Positions 1-9,464 of a stretch of DNA of 64,000 bases are shown in pieces. The DNA comes from an uncultured Flavobacteriaceae bacterium (GTDB taxonomy: Bacteria; Bacteroidota; Bacteroidia; Flavobacteriales; Flavobacteriaceae). Within the stretch, counting starts at the first letter, position 1. Each line of letters starts with the position of its first letter. The translations under genes were made by a program, and so were the position numbers. The stretch covers positions 558,001 through 622,000 of the forward strand of contig CAJIYH010000002.1 of NCBI GenBank assembly GCA_905181615.1, given 5' to 3'. A model generated the notes under the pieces. The model ran no database searches. It saw nothing but the letters and a program-made list of their open reading frames with translations, and was not told where the DNA came from.

Positions 1-111
1 ATTGTTGTGCAAAATAATGTTGATAAATTCAGTTACAAAAAGTGAAATTTCGCTTAATATTTATGGTTTAAATACATATTTTAGCAGATAGGATTAAAAA
101 AAAACAAATTT

Positions 112-2622
112 ATGGCTGAAGGCGAAAAACTGATACCCATTAACATTGAAGATGAAATGAAATCGGCTTACATTGATTATTCAATGTCTGTCATTGTGTC
201 ACGTGCACTTCCCGACGTTCGGGATGGCTTAAAGCCAGTACATCGACGTGTTTTATTTGGAATGCACGAATTGGGTATACGCTCCAGTACTTCTTTTAAA
301 AAGTCAGCTAGAATTGTTGGAGAAGTTCTAGGAAAGTACCACCCACATGGTGATACTTCTGTTTACGACGCAATGGTTCGTATGGCTCAAGAATGGAGTT
401 TACGTTACTTATTAGTTGATGGTCAGGGTAACTTTGGATCTGTAGATGGCGATAGTCCAGCTGCAATGCGTTATACGGAAGCGCGTATGCGTAAAATGTC
501 AGAGGATTTACTAGCTGATATTGACAAAGACACAGTAGATCATCAATTTAACTTTGACGACACCTTAAAGGAGCCTAAAGTACTTCCAACTCGAGTTCCT
601 ACACTTCTAATAAACGGAGCTTCGGGTATTGCTGTAGGTATGGCAACCAATATGCCGCCTCATAACATCACTGAAGTTATTGACGGTACAATACAATATA
701 TCAACGATAATGACATTTCTATTGATGAATTAATTCAAACCATCAAAGCGCCAGATTTCCCGACAGGAGGAACCATATACGGTTATGATGGTGTAAAAGA
801 AGCTTTTCATACCGGTAGAGGAAGAATTGTAATGCGTGCTAAGGCTATTATTGAGGAAGTAAAAGGACGTGAGTGTATCATTGTAACTGAAATCCCCTAC
901 CAAGTCAATAAAGCGGAAATGATTAGAAAGACCGCAGAATTAGTTAACGACAAGAAAATCGACGGTATTTCTAATATTCGAGATGAATCTGACAGAAACG
1001 GTATGCGGGTTGTTTATATCCTAAAAAGGGATGCAGTTCCTAACATCGTTCTAAATAAGTTATATAAATACACTGCACTTCAATCTTCTTTTAGTGTAAA
1101 CAACATTGCTTTAGTTAAAGGGCGTCCGCAATTATTGAATCTTAAAGAAATGATTCATTATTTTGTTGAGCACCGACATGAGGTTGTTGTTCGTAGAACA
1201 AAATATGAACTAAGAAAAGCTGAAGAAAGAGCCCATGTATTAGAGGGTCTAATCATAGCGTCTGACAATATAGATAAGGTAATTGCTTTGATTCGTTCTT
1301 CTTCTAATGCAGATGAAGCCAAGGCAAAATTAATTGAGAATTTCAAGTTATCTGAAATTCAAGCTAAGGCAATCGTAGAAATGCGATTACGTCAGCTAAC
1401 TGGATTAGAACAAGATAAGTTACGTTCAGAGTATGATGAATTAATGAAAACCATTGAAGATCTTAAAGATATCTTAGATAAAAAAGATCGTAGAATGCAA
1501 ATCATAACAGACGAGCTTCTTGTAATTAAAGATAAGTATGGAGATGAACGCAGATCTGTGATTGAATTTGCCGGCGGAAACTTCAGTATGGAAGACATGA
1601 TTCCAGATGAGAAAGTAGTCATTACAATTTCACATGCGGGTTATATCAAACGTACTCCTTTAACTGAATACAAAACTCAAAATCGAGGCGGGGTTGGTCA
1701 AAAGGCATCTACAACTCGAAATGAAGACTTCTTAGAGCATCTGTTCGTTGGTACTAACCATCAATACATGCTGTTCTTTACCCAAAAGGGTAAGTGTTTT
1801 TGGATGCGGGTTTATGAAATTCCAGAAGGATCTAAGACTGCTAAAGGAAGAGCAATTCAAAACTTGATCAACATTGAGCAAGACGATAAAGTAAAAGCTT
1901 TTATTAATACGCAAGACCTTAAAGACGAAGACTATATTAACAGTCATTATGTAATCATGGCAACCAAAAAGGGTCAGGTCAAGAAAACCTTACTTGAGCA
2001 ATATTCTCGTCCAAGAGCCAATGGAATTAACGCCATCACAGTTAAAGACGAAGATGAATTGCTAGAAGCTAAACTAACAACAGGTAACAGTCAAATTTTA
2101 CTTGCAGTTAAGTCTGGTAAAGCCATTCGATTTGAAGAAGACAAAACACGCCCAATGGGTCGTAATGCATCTGGAGTTCGTGGAATAACATTAGGCGGTC
2201 CAAATGACGAAGTTATTGGAATGGTTGCGGTGAGTGATTCTGAAACCGAAATCTTAGTAGTTTCTGAAAACGGGTACGGTAAGCGTTCTAGTTTAGAAGA
2301 TTATAGAACCACAAACAGAGGCGGAAAGGGAGTTAAAACTCTATCTATAACAGAAAAGACAGGAGATCTGGTTTCTATCAAAAACGTTAGTGACCTTGAT
2401 GACCTTATGATTATAAACAAGTCTGGAATAGCAATTCGAATGGATGTAGCTGACTTGAGAGTAATGGGAAGAGCAACTCAAGGAGTTAAATTGATAAACC
2501 TTAAAGGATCTGATACTATTGCAGCCGTTGCAAAAGTAATGAAGGATGACGAAGAAATTCCTGAAATAACAGAAGGGGAAGAGCTTCCGACCACAGAAAC
2601 TGAAGATACAAATAACGAATAA
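112..2622 (+). CDS. gyrA: DNA gyrase subunit A
   Basis: Subunit A of DNA gyrase (type IIA topoisomerase), which cuts and rejoins DNA during ATP-driven negative supercoiling with GyrB. The 836-residue length is normal for Bacteroidota. The N-terminal winged-helix/tower region runs to about residue 480. The catalytic Tyr is Tyr121 in [10 protein letters not shown]. The quinolone-determining motif [10 protein letters not shown] is at residues 77-86, with Thr82 and Asp86 at the positions of E. coli Ser83 and Asp87. The C-terminal beta-pinwheel carries a GyrA-box-like QNRGGVG and a second NRGGKG repeat, and ends in an acidic tail. ATG start; an AT-rich leader precedes it. A TPR gene follows 26 bases later and is probably co-transcribed. 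Confidence 0.98.
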   Translation: MAEGEKLIPINIEDEMKSAYIDYSMSVIVSRALPDVRDGLKPVHRRVLFGMHELGIRSSTSFKKSARIVGEVLGKYHPHGDTSVYDAMVRMAQEWSLRYLLVDGQGNFGSVDGDSPAAMRYTEARMRKMSEDLLADIDKDTVDHQFNFDDTLKEPKVLPTRVPTLLINGASGIAVGMATNMPPHNITEVIDGTIQYINDNDISIDELIQTIKAPDFPTGGTIYGYDGVKEAFHTGRGRIVMRAKAIIEEVKGRECIIVTEIPYQVNKAEMIRKTAELVNDKKIDGISNIRDESDRNGMRVVYILKRDAVPNIVLNKLYKYTALQSSFSVNNIALVKGRPQLLNLKEMIHYFVEHRHEVVVRRTKYELRKAEERAHVLEGLIIASDNIDKVIALIRSSSNADEAKAKLIENFKLSEIQAKAIVEMRLRQLTGLEQDKLRSEYDELMKTIEDLKDILDKKDRRMQIITDELLVIKDKYGDERRSVIEFAGGNFSMEDMIPDEKVVITISHAGYIKRTPLTEYKTQNRGGVGQKASTTRNEDFLEHLFVGTNHQYMLFFTQKGKCFWMRVYEIPEGSKTAKGRAIQNLINIEQDDKVKAFINTQDLKDEDYINSHYVIMATKKGQVKKTLLEQYSRPRANGINAITVKDEDELLEAKLTTGNSQILLAVKSGKAIRFEEDKTRPMGRNASGVRGITLGGPNDEVIGMVAVSDSETEILVVSENGYGKRSSLEDYRTTNRGGKGVKTLSITEKTGDLVSIKNVSDLDDLMIINKSGIAIRMDVADLRVMGRATQGVKLINLKGSDTIAAVAKVMKDDEEIPEITEGEELPTTETEDTNNE

Positions 2623-2648
2623 ATTAAAAATAAAAAATACCCTACACC

Positions 2649-3881
2649 ATGAAACATTTACTTACAATCTTTTTATCCCTAGTGGTGACTTTTAGTTGGG
2701 CACAAAAAAAAGAATTAAAGTCTGCTCAAAAACTATTTAAAGCTGGTAAAACTGCCGAAGCAGGTGCTTCTCTAGATGCTAATCAATCGGTTCTTGAAAG
2801 TGCTGAATTAAAGTACGCAGCTCCATACAATCTGTTGCGTTCACAAATTGCTTTATCCGAAAAAGAATTCAAAGCTTCTTATGATTTCTTAATAATGGCA
2901 GAAAAAGACCCAAAATTAAAGCTAAGTATAGTAAACCAAAAACAACTTTTGATTGTTGATCTTGTTGCTGCTGCAATTGAGCAATCTGAAAATAATGATT
3001 ATCTGTTATCTGCAAAAAACCTTTATTTAGCCTATGAAATTGATCCTGTAGGTAATATAGATTATTTATATTTTGCTGCGTCAAATGCCGTAAATGCTCC
3101 AAATTACGAATTAGCTCTTGTATACTACAACATTTTAAAAGAGATAAAGTATGATGGAATAAAGACCGAGTATTATGTTACTGAAGTTAACGGTAATATA
3201 GAAAGGGTAGTAACTATGGCTGAGTATAATATTTTTCAGAAATCCAAAGATTACACGAACTTTAGAACAGAAGATACAGACTCTAAGTTCCCTGAAATAG
3301 TTAAAAACATAGCCTTAATTTACAATGAGTTAGGTCAAAAAGACAAAGCTATTGCAGCTGTTAAAGATGCTCGTGCAGAGAACCCTGGTGATCTAGGTTT
3401 GATTCTAACAGAGGCAAATATTTATATTGAGCTAGGAGAAAAAGAAAAATTTAAGGATCTAATGGGTGAAGCAATTTCTCAAGACCCTGAAAATGGAACT
3501 TTATATTATAATCTTGCCGTTGTATCAAATGATTTAGGTGATAAAGAAAATGCTAGAAAATACTATGAAAAAGCTATTGTTTTAGATCCTAAAATGGAAA
3601 ACGGATATTTGAACCTTGTTGCATTAATCTTAGAAGAAGAATCCAGAATTGTTGAAGAAATGAATTCTTTAGGTAACACTAGAGCAGAAAACGCTAAATA
3701 TAAGATTCTTACAGAGAAAAGAGAAGCTGTTTATTTAGAATGTGTTCCAATTCTTAGAAAATTTATAGATTTAGTTGAAGGTAATTTCGAGGCTATAAAT
3801 ACACTTAAAAACATTTATGGAACTCTTGGGAACACTGAAGGGTTTATGGAAATGAAGAAACTTTTGGAGTCTATCGAATAA
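2649..3881 (+). CDS. Secreted tetratricopeptide-repeat protein downstream of gyrA
   Basis: A 410-residue exported protein of unknown specific role. Residues 1-18 form a signal peptide (MKHLLTIFLSLVVTFSWA) with probable cleavage before QKKELKSA, so it should act in the periplasm or at the envelope. The rest is helical with TPR-type repeats. The clearest is near residues 285-315, where NGTLYYNLAVVSNDLGDKE and YYEKAIVLDPK match the TPR consensus. TPR proteins usually scaffold protein complexes; the partner is not evident. It lies 26 bases after gyrA on the same strand, and I recall the same pairing in other flavobacteria. A weak hairpin with a T tract follows the stop. ATG start directly at the signal peptide. 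Confidence 0.85.
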   Translation: MKHLLTIFLSLVVTFSWAQKKELKSAQKLFKAGKTAEAGASLDANQSVLESAELKYAAPYNLLRSQIALSEKEFKASYDFLIMAEKDPKLKLSIVNQKQLLIVDLVAAAIEQSENNDYLLSAKNLYLAYEIDPVGNIDYLYFAASNAVNAPNYELALVYYNILKEIKYDGIKTEYYVTEVNGNIERVVTMAEYNIFQKSKDYTNFRTEDTDSKFPEIVKNIALIYNELGQKDKAIAAVKDARAENPGDLGLILTEANIYIELGEKEKFKDLMGEAISQDPENGTLYYNLAVVSNDLGDKENARKYYEKAIVLDPKMENGYLNLVALILEEESRIVEEMNSLGNTRAENAKYKILTEKREAVYLECVPILRKFIDLVEGNFEAINTLKNIYGTLGNTEGFMEMKKLLESIE

Positions 3882-3903
3882 GTGAATATTGAATTTATTA
3901 AAC

Positions 3904-3933
3904 AAGAAAACCACCAATATTGAAGGTTTTTTG
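3904..3933 (+). terminator. Weak rho-independent terminator after the TPR gene
   Basis: A 6-bp stem (AAAACC, 3907-3912, with GGTTTT, 3925-3930) extendable by a G-U and an A-U pair, with a 12-base loop and T-rich 3' side. It lies about 25 bases after the TPR stop and just before the convergent NlpC/P60 remnant. The stem is short, so this is a moderate call. Confidence 0.4.
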
Positions 3934-3934
3934 T

Positions 3935-4682
3935 TTACACGATTTTCTTAATCATTCTAAGCTTATGCGAATGATATTGTAATTCTCTATTATAAATTCC
4001 AGTTTGATCTATAGCATCGATTCTAACTTTTCCGTGAGCGTGAATAATCCTATGATCCTGAAGTAAGACACCAACATGAGTTATGGCACCCTCTTTATCG
4101 TCAAAAAAAGCTAAATCACCAGGTTCACTTTCTTCAAGAAAGCTCAGCGTACTTCCTTGCTTAGCTTGCTGTGAGGCATCTCTTTTAAGGACAATTCCGT
4201 TAAGTTTATATACCATTTGAGTAAAACCAGAACAATCAATTCCTAGCGGTGACTTACCTCCCCACAAATAAGGGACATTTAAATAGGAAAAAGCTGTACT
4301 AATCAACTGATCTTTTCTCCTTTAAAGTTGAAAATTCTCCTTCAAATTTATGTTTAAGAAAACCAAGCTGCCTAAGATCACTCCCCAGTGGGATTGGAAA
4401 TAATTCTGAATTAGGCAAACTTATATAATCCATAAGATTAGAAGAATGCTTTAGTTCAAGGTCAGCATTACTTCTGTAAACTTCTTCAGGAATTTCTTGG
4501 CATTGATTACTGGTAATCCACCCTTCGTAACTGTCCCATTGATTTCGAATTTTAAACCAGCCTTTTCGTTGATCAATGATTTTAAAACAATCTCCATATA
4601 AGAGTTGCGAAACTTGCTCACTTCTGTGATTATAATCAATTCTAAGAGGAATAATTCCTAAAGGACAAATACCGTACTTCAA
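3935..4682 (-). pseudogene. NlpC/P60 family cell-wall endopeptidase, split by a frameshift
   Basis: Two overlapping minus-strand ORFs together encode one flavobacterial NlpC/P60 peptidase. 4299-4682 (127 aa, TTG start) carries the N-terminal SH3-like part. 3935-4306 (123 aa) carries the catalytic part with GIDCSGF (nucleophile Cys25 of that ORF), THVGV (His77) and IIHAHG (His89). Intact relatives are single proteins of about 250 aa. The span of 748 bases is 249 codons plus one base. Removing one A from the AAAA run at minus-strand 4316-4313 joins the frames as STLKEKDQLISTAFSYLN, matching the expected family sequence. So this is a one-base insertion, a sequencing error, or less likely a recoding site. 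The second ORF could in principle start at the TTG at 4306. The family cleaves peptidoglycan stem peptides. Confidence 0.85.
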
Positions 4683-4775
4683 ATCAAATAGTATAATTAA
4701 TAAGAAACTGCTTTAATACTACTGCTAAAATAATCAATTTTAATCCATATGAAGAGATGAAGTTTTAAAATAAGT

Positions 4776-4801
4776 TTGAAGTAATCATTTTCTTACCTTT
4801 G
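4776..4801 (+). promoter_or_regulatory. Possible promoter of the HD-family phosphohydrolase gene
   Basis: TACCTTTG at 4794-4801 matches the Bacteroidota -7 box TAnnTTTG. A TTG lies upstream at 4776-4778, but its 15-base spacing is shorter than the usual 19-21. The box is 57 bases before the ATG at 4858. Confidence 0.4.
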
Positions 4802-4857
4802 AGAATCTAGTTTATGATTTTTATGTAAACCGATTCTATAGTTCAAGTATTTATTTT

Positions 4858-6903
4858 ATGAAAAAATTACTACAGTCTTTTTTTAATTACCAATCAATTA
4901 TTTACAAAGTGTTCTTGTTTGTATTTTCTTGTTTGTTTATTGTTTATTTATTCCCAAAAAAAGGTCAGTTTAAATACGAGTTTAGAAAAGGTGAAACATG
5001 GGAGTATGAGAATTTAGTGACCCCTTTTGATTTTGTAATTTTAAAGACAGATGAAGAGGTTTTGCTAGAACGAGAGCAACTTAAGAAGGAATTACCGACT
5101 TATTTTAATCAAGACAAATCAATATTAAAAAAAGTTGAAGCTACATACTCAAAGAACTTCTCGAGTTACTTCAGTTTTCCTTTGAATTCATCCCGTTACA
5201 CCGAGCATTTTGAATACGGGTTAAGTCTAATTCGTCAAATATATAGCACAGGTGTACTTCCGTTAAATTATAAACACGATGGTGGATCTAAGGTTGGATT
5301 GATTCAAGACCGATCAGAAACAGAGTTTGACTTCGATCAGTTGTTAAAGCCCGAAGAATTATTACGATTTATAGAAAAAAGAATGGTTTCGTCTTCTTTT
5401 TCGAGTTATAAAGGCCAATATTATAACCTTTTGTTTGATATCATAAGCCCTAACTTAACTTATGATATTCGTTTTAATAAGCAACTTATAGAAGATGCAT
5501 ATTCAAAGCTTTCAATTTCCCGCGATTTAATTTTAACAGGATCTATTTTGATATCTAAAGGTGAATTGGTCGATGATGAAAATTTTCAAGAATTAGAGTC
5601 GTTAAAACTTCAATACGACACACGCCTATATACCAATGCAAACATCTACTGGATCTTATTTGGATATTCGATATTGGTAGGCTTAACGCTAATGATGTTG
5701 ATGTTGTTTATATATAAATACCGCCCTATAATCTATGACAATAACACCAAACTTACTTTCATCTTTTGTAATGTATTGTTGATTATTGCGAGTACTATTA
5801 CAGTCTTGAATTTCGATAGTTCCTTTCTGTATATTGTTCCAATTTGCATTCTTCCTTTAATCTTAAAAGCCTTTTTTGATGCCCGCGTAGGACTTTTTGT
5901 ACACGTTCTAACAGTGCTTTTACTTGGATTCATTGTACCTAACAGTTTTGAGTATATTTTCCTTCAAATAATGGCTGGAATTGTCACGATACTTTCAGTC
6001 TCTGAATTATACAAAAGAGCAAATTTATTTATTTCGATAGGTCAAATCATCTCTATATACTTGTTAGGTTATTTTGCTTTTTTTATTATTCATGAGGGTG
6101 GAGTTCAGGGAATTTCATTAAACGTACTTGGTGTTTTTATATTGAATGGGGTGTTTACTCTTTTTGTTCAGCCGTTAATATATTTATTTGAGAAGCTCTT
6201 CAATTTAGTGTCTGACGTATCACTTCTAGAACTGTCTGACACTAATTCTTCATTTTTCAAGGAATTTTCTGATAAGGCACCTGGAACATTTCATCATTCA
6301 TTACAAGTATCAAATTTATCCGAGTCAGCAGCAAGCGCAATAGGTGCAAATGCATTGCTAACTAGAGTCGGAGCGTTATATCATGATATTGGTAAAATAA
6401 ATAATCCTATTTATTTTAGTGAAAACCAACGAGGAAGTAGTTCACCACATAATGAAATCTCACCACAAGAAAGCGCTCAAATTATCATAGATCATGTTAT
6501 AAAAGGTGTAGAGGCTGCCAAGAAAATTAACCTTCCGGATCGGGTGGTAGATTTCATCAGAACCCACCACGGAACATCTAAGGTGTATTATTTTTATAAG
6601 AAACAAGTGGAGCTCAATGGAGCAGCTATTGAAGAAGACTTTACGTACGCAGGCCCTAAACCCTTTTCTAAAGAAACTGCAATTTTAATGATGGCTGACA
6701 GCGTTGAAGCAGCCTCTAAAAGCATTAAAGAACCTACAGTTGAGTTGCTTAAGGATTTTGTAAATAAAATTGTAAATCAGCAATTGGAGGATCAACAGTT
6801 CATGAATTCAAACATCACATTAGCAGAGATTGAAATTGTTAAAAAAGTTTTTATTGATAAGCTCATTAATATCTATAACTTGCGGATCGAATATCCGGAA
6901 TAA
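4858..6903 (+). CDS. 7TM-HD family phosphohydrolase, PgpH-like (probable c-di-AMP phosphodiesterase)
   Basis: A 681-residue membrane enzyme with the architecture of the 7TMR-HD family. There is one N-terminal membrane anchor (about residues 18-35). An extracytoplasmic domain follows to about residue 260. A cluster of about seven transmembrane helices spans roughly 265-450. The cytoplasmic HD domain begins near residue 475. Metal ligands are visible: HHSLQ (His479-His480), YHDIGK (His509-Asp510), and downstream RTHHG and ADSVEAA. In Listeria and other bacteria, PgpH proteins of this architecture hydrolyse cyclic di-AMP; applying that here is inference from architecture. ATG start after a possible TAnnTTTG promoter. 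It stands alone, and a tRNA-Ser with its own promoter follows. Confidence 0.88.
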   Translation: MKKLLQSFFNYQSIIYKVFLFVFSCLFIVYLFPKKGQFKYEFRKGETWEYENLVTPFDFVILKTDEEVLLEREQLKKELPTYFNQDKSILKKVEATYSKNFSSYFSFPLNSSRYTEHFEYGLSLIRQIYSTGVLPLNYKHDGGSKVGLIQDRSETEFDFDQLLKPEELLRFIEKRMVSSSFSSYKGQYYNLLFDIISPNLTYDIRFNKQLIEDAYSKLSISRDLILTGSILISKGELVDDENFQELESLKLQYDTRLYTNANIYWILFGYSILVGLTLMMLMLFIYKYRPIIYDNNTKLTFIFCNVLLIIASTITVLNFDSSFLYIVPICILPLILKAFFDARVGLFVHVLTVLLLGFIVPNSFEYIFLQIMAGIVTILSVSELYKRANLFISIGQIISIYLLGYFAFFIIHEGGVQGISLNVLGVFILNGVFTLFVQPLIYLFEKLFNLVSDVSLLELSDTNSSFFKEFSDKAPGTFHHSLQVSNLSESAASAIGANALLTRVGALYHDIGKINNPIYFSENQRGSSSPHNEISPQESAQIIIDHVIKGVEAAKKINLPDRVVDFIRTHHGTSKVYYFYKKQVELNGAAIEEDFTYAGPKPFSKETAILMMADSVEAASKSIKEPTVELLKDFVNKIVNQQLEDQQFMNSNITLAEIEIVKKVFIDKLINIYNLRIEYPE

Positions 6904-6930
6904 ATTAAGTTAGAATTTTTATAAAAACCA

Positions 6931-6961
6931 TTGCTTGATATTATTTAAAAAATTACATTTG
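6931..6961 (+). promoter_or_regulatory. Promoter of tRNA-Ser, two-part Bacteroidota type
   Basis: TTG at 6931-6933 and TACATTTG at 6954-6961 are separated by exactly 20 bases, matching the -33/-7 consensus of Bacteroidota housekeeping sigma. Transcription should start near 6967, about 18 bases before the tRNA. Confidence 0.75.
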
Positions 6962-6984
6962 CACTTCTGTTATCAGAAACCAAA

Positions 6985-7068
6985 GGAGAGGTGCCAGAGT
7001 GGTAATGGAGCAGTTTGCTAAACTGTCGACGGGTGACTGTCGCCAGGGTTCGAGTCCCTCTCTCTCCG
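6985..7068 (+). tRNA. tRNA-Ser(GCU)
   Basis: The acceptor arm GGAGAGG pairs with the 3' TCTCTCC (one G-U). A long variable arm marks a class II tRNA, and the T arm reads GGTTCGAGTCC. The anticodon loop TTGCTAA gives anticodon GCT at 7017-7019, reading AGC/AGU. Discriminator base is G; the 3' CCA is not encoded. Confidence 0.97.
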
Positions 7069-7075
7069 CAATATG

Positions 7076-7120
7076 AATCCGTAAGGCGTTAATTTATAAC
7101 ACTTTACGGATTTTATGTTT
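7076..7120 (+). terminator. Rho-independent terminator of tRNA-Ser
   Basis: Arms AATCCGTAAGG (7076-7086) and CTTTACGGATT (7102-7112) form an 11-bp stem with one G-U pair, a 15-base loop and a T-rich tail, starting eight bases after the tRNA. Confidence 0.75.
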
Positions 7121-7303
7121 TTAAGTGGGTGGTCTACTGGGTGTTTGGGTAAAAGTTAGCTAAAAAAGGGGCTAAAAAAGCTGTACCTTTTTAAATGGGG
7201 AGTATTTTAATTAAACCAAATATAGTAATTATAATTCCATTGAAATATTTAAAGCATAATTACAAAAAAAATATAACTTAGTAAAAATTAAACAAAATTA
7301 ATT
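7121..7303 (+). repeat. Tandem direct repeat in the tRNA-Ser flank, possible old integration site
   Basis: This gene-free segment between the tRNA-Ser terminator and the next ORF holds a perfect 10-bp direct repeat GCTAAAAAAG at 7159-7168 and 7171-7180. It follows a run of short GGGT units at 7122-7150. Short direct repeats beside a tRNA 3' end are typical of tyrosine-recombinase attachment regions. No integrase gene and no second copy of the tRNA 3' end was found in the window, so the att interpretation is inference only. Repeats are certain; their function is not. Confidence 0.3.
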
Positions 7304-7684
7304 ATGGAAACTGCTATTATTTTAACAACTTTATTTATCGTGACTCCTGTTTTATTAATTGGAGCTTTGGTACTAAAACTTCTTGCAAAGAATTTCGCTA
7401 AAATTGAAAATGCAACCTTTAAAAATTCTTTTTTAGTAGTATTAGTATCAGGCCTAGCAATATTTATTTCAATGTCTCCAATAGGACTTGAAGAGTTTAT
7501 GGAATTAGGATTTATTGGAGTTATTATTTTTCTGACTGTAGTGCAAACTTCATCTTATACTGTATGCGGAAAATATGTTTGGAAAACTACTTTTAAAAAA
7601 TCATTTAAAGCCATCTTGATTCCTATGATTATTCAAACTATCATTTTTGCTCTTCTTTTAAATTACATTAATGGTATGATATAA
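7304..7684 (+). CDS. Small four-helix membrane protein of unknown function
   Basis: I do not recognise this 126-residue protein. It is very hydrophobic with about four predicted membrane segments (approximately residues 5-27, 40-58, 65-85 and 100-122). Short charged loops include KNFAKIE and KTTFKKSFK. It has no cysteine motif, no catalytic signature and no signal peptide cleavage site. The ATG follows an A/T-rich leader. It stands alone between tRNA-Ser and a degraded region, in a segment that looks accessory, and has no same-strand partner. The codon usage and clear hydrophobic periodicity argue for a real gene. Confidence 0.6.
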   Translation: METAIILTTLFIVTPVLLIGALVLKLLAKNFAKIENATFKNSFLVVLVSGLAIFISMSPIGLEEFMELGFIGVIIFLTVVQTSSYTVCGKYVWKTTFKKSFKAILIPMIIQTIIFALLLNYINGMI

Positions 7685-7863
7685 AAAGTAACTTGAAATT
7701 GTACTCGAATAAATGTCAAAAAGAGCTTAAAGGGACGTTGAAATATTGTTATATAATAAAGAGATAGTTTTTTTCAACCATAGATGGAGCTTCTTTTATT
7801 CTAACCGATTATTAGGAAATTTGGATAATTGGATTTAGCTTAAAATATTTATAATTTTATTTA

Positions 7864-8056
7864 CTAATCAAAAACATTAAAAGCGGATTCCATAATAGAG
7901 TCTTTATTTACTTTTTTATATTTCTTTAACGTCTTAGGAGTCCCTAATGCCAGTTATAGAAATAATTACATGGTAGGGCATCATTTTTTCGGCCGCTATG
8001 GTAATAAAAGTTCCCCAGACTGGTTCGTTAGTGTTTGTGAGTGCGCCTCGGCTCAT
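7864..8056 (-). pseudogene. Broken small ORF overlapping the 3' end of the monooxygenase gene
   Basis: A minus-strand ATG at 8056 opens a 40-residue frame (7934-8056) beginning MSRGALTNTNEPVWGTFITI. It overlaps the last 29 bases of the monooxygenase gene, a common coupling arrangement. After GIRDS it hits a stop. The +1 frame then continues with protein-like sequence (LGTPKTLKKYKKVNKDSIM) to a stop at 7864. Dropping one base near 7943 gives a single 63-residue protein, and the 193-base span is 64 codons plus one base. I do not recognise the family. It could be a broken gene, a base-call error, or a chance frame; continuity across the shift favours one of the first two. Confidence 0.4.
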
Positions 8057-9464
8057 TACCTTCGCGAAGTACAACTTCGGAATGAAGGAACTTTGCCGCT
8101 TCTGCTGATTCTATTACTTTAGAAGCAGTTCGTGCTAACATTTCGGTTTCAAACTGGGACAATATAGTGTTTTTTATTCCTGATGTTCTCCATTGTGATT
8201 TTGGCCTACATCCATTTGAAATTGCACGTGCCAATGCCAAGGCATCTAGCAATGCTTGGTTTGCTCCCTGTCCTTTGAATGGGCTCATCGGATGCGCTGC
8301 ATCACCAATCAGGGTTATTTGTTTTCCTTGCTCCAATAATTCCATTTTAAGTAAGTCCCGATCATATACAGGATATCCAGAAATTTTACTTTCAAGTGTA
8401 GCGTTTAATATTTGAGGAATAGGATCGTGCCATTGTGCTCTTCTGCAAGCTTCTTTTTTGAGTGCTACAGCTCCTTTGGAACTCAACTCTTTAGCTTCTT
8501 TTTCGGCAATAGGAAAACTCATTTGCCACATAACCGAGTCAGATGAATAGGGCATAATGTATATTCGTTCCTTACCGTTGGCTGTTTGAAATACCGAAGC
8601 AGAATCTAATAACGGATTTTCAAATCCCTTCAGGGCTTCTAAGGGACAAATACCTAAGATTACAATACAGCCAAGGTAACGTAAAGGGGTTTTGTCTTCG
8701 CCAATTAATATTTCCCTAACGGAGCTACGAATACCATCTGCTCCAACCAAAAAATCTGCCTTGATGTTTTTTAAAGCTCCATTCACCTTAAAATTAAGCT
8801 CAACGCCATTATCTTCTAACCCTTTGAAATTCACAAGCTGGTGTCCCCAATGAACCTTATTAGGACCACCAAGTTGCTCAAGTAAAGCTAGACGCAATGC
8901 TTGTCTTGCTATATGAATATTTGTTTTTTTAACAGGTTTTTCTTCATTCAAATCCATCCATTTCCGCATACCCCATTCACCGATAACATTACCATCTATT
9001 GAGTGCATTACATGTCGCGTAGAAACAACACCTTCTTTTAAATCAAATATCCCTAAGCCCTTAATAGCAGAACTGGCTTGTTGTAATGTAAGTCCATAAC
9101 CGTTAGATCGAGCATCAAAACTGCTATCTCGTTCGTATAAAGTAAAGGGTATTTTACGGTGTAAACAAGCGACTGCCAATGCTATTCCACCTATACCACC
9201 TCCAACAATAGCAATATGGGGGAAGTTTTTTTTATCTGCCAACGGATATTCAGCAGCAGGGGTTAACCCAGACGCATTACAGTTTGAACAAGGGGATTGG
9301 TGACCCTTTGGACGCAATGGGGCAGTTCCTTTTGATCCTGTATTCTCAAAAAGATCCAGTTCCATTTGGTAGCGGTTTCTCAAACTCTTTCGGAGTCTTT
9401 GAGTTTTTTTCCCAAGTCCATTACAGGTCGGACAAACAGACCAACTTACTTTTTGGGTGCTCAA
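8028..9464 (-). CDS. FAD-dependent monooxygenase with N-terminal CxxCxG zinc-finger-like region
   Basis: A 478-residue flavoprotein of the aromatic-hydroxylase (PheA/TetX-like) class. The dinucleotide-binding motif GGGIGG is at residues 88-93, and the FAD-contacting GDAAHPMSPFKGQG lies near residue 385. These enzymes use NAD(P)H and O2 to hydroxylate small molecules; the substrate cannot be read. About 80 residues precede the Rossmann fold and carry two DnaJ-like motifs, CPTCNGLG (Cys11, Cys14) and CSNCNASG (Cys59, Cys62), likely one zinc site. The start is TTG at 9464. An in-frame stop lies nine codons upstream, no ATG intervenes, and the first ATG (Met34) would split the cysteine pair. It is alone on its strand between tRNA loci, apart from the broken ORF at its end. 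Confidence 0.85.
   Translation of the reverse strand: MSTQKVSWSVCPTCNGLGKKTQRLRKSLRNRYQMELDLFENTGSKGTAPLRPKGHQSPCSNCNASGLTPAAEYPLADKKNFPHIAIVGGGIGGIALAVACLHRKIPFTLYERDSSFDARSNGYGLTLQQASSAIKGLGIFDLKEGVVSTRHVMHSIDGNVIGEWGMRKWMDLNEEKPVKKTNIHIARQALRLALLEQLGGPNKVHWGHQLVNFKGLEDNGVELNFKVNGALKNIKADFLVGADGIRSSVREILIGEDKTPLRYLGCIVILGICPLEALKGFENPLLDSASVFQTANGKERIYIMPYSSDSVMWQMSFPIAEKEAKELSSKGAVALKKEACRRAQWHDPIPQILNATLESKISGYPVYDRDLLKMELLEQGKQITLIGDAAHPMSPFKGQGANQALLDALALARAISNGCRPKSQWRTSGIKNTILSQFETEMLARTASKVIESAEAAKFLHSEVVLREGNEPRRTHKH

Noticed and set aside
338-371. GyrA Thr82 as an acquired quinolone-resistance change
   Set aside because: Thr at this position is the natural residue in many bacteria, and the key Asp86 is unchanged, so resistance cannot be inferred.
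1158-1346. Minus-strand ORF inside gyrA
   Set aside because: Low-complexity shadow of an intact conserved gene with no protein-like pattern; the same applies to other antisense frames in gyrA, tamB, uvrA and gap.
4299-4324. Programmed ribosomal frameshift in the NlpC/P60 gene
   Set aside because: The slip site is only a four-A run with no slippery heptamer and no obvious downstream hairpin or upstream Shine-Dalgarno-like stimulator, so an indel is more likely.
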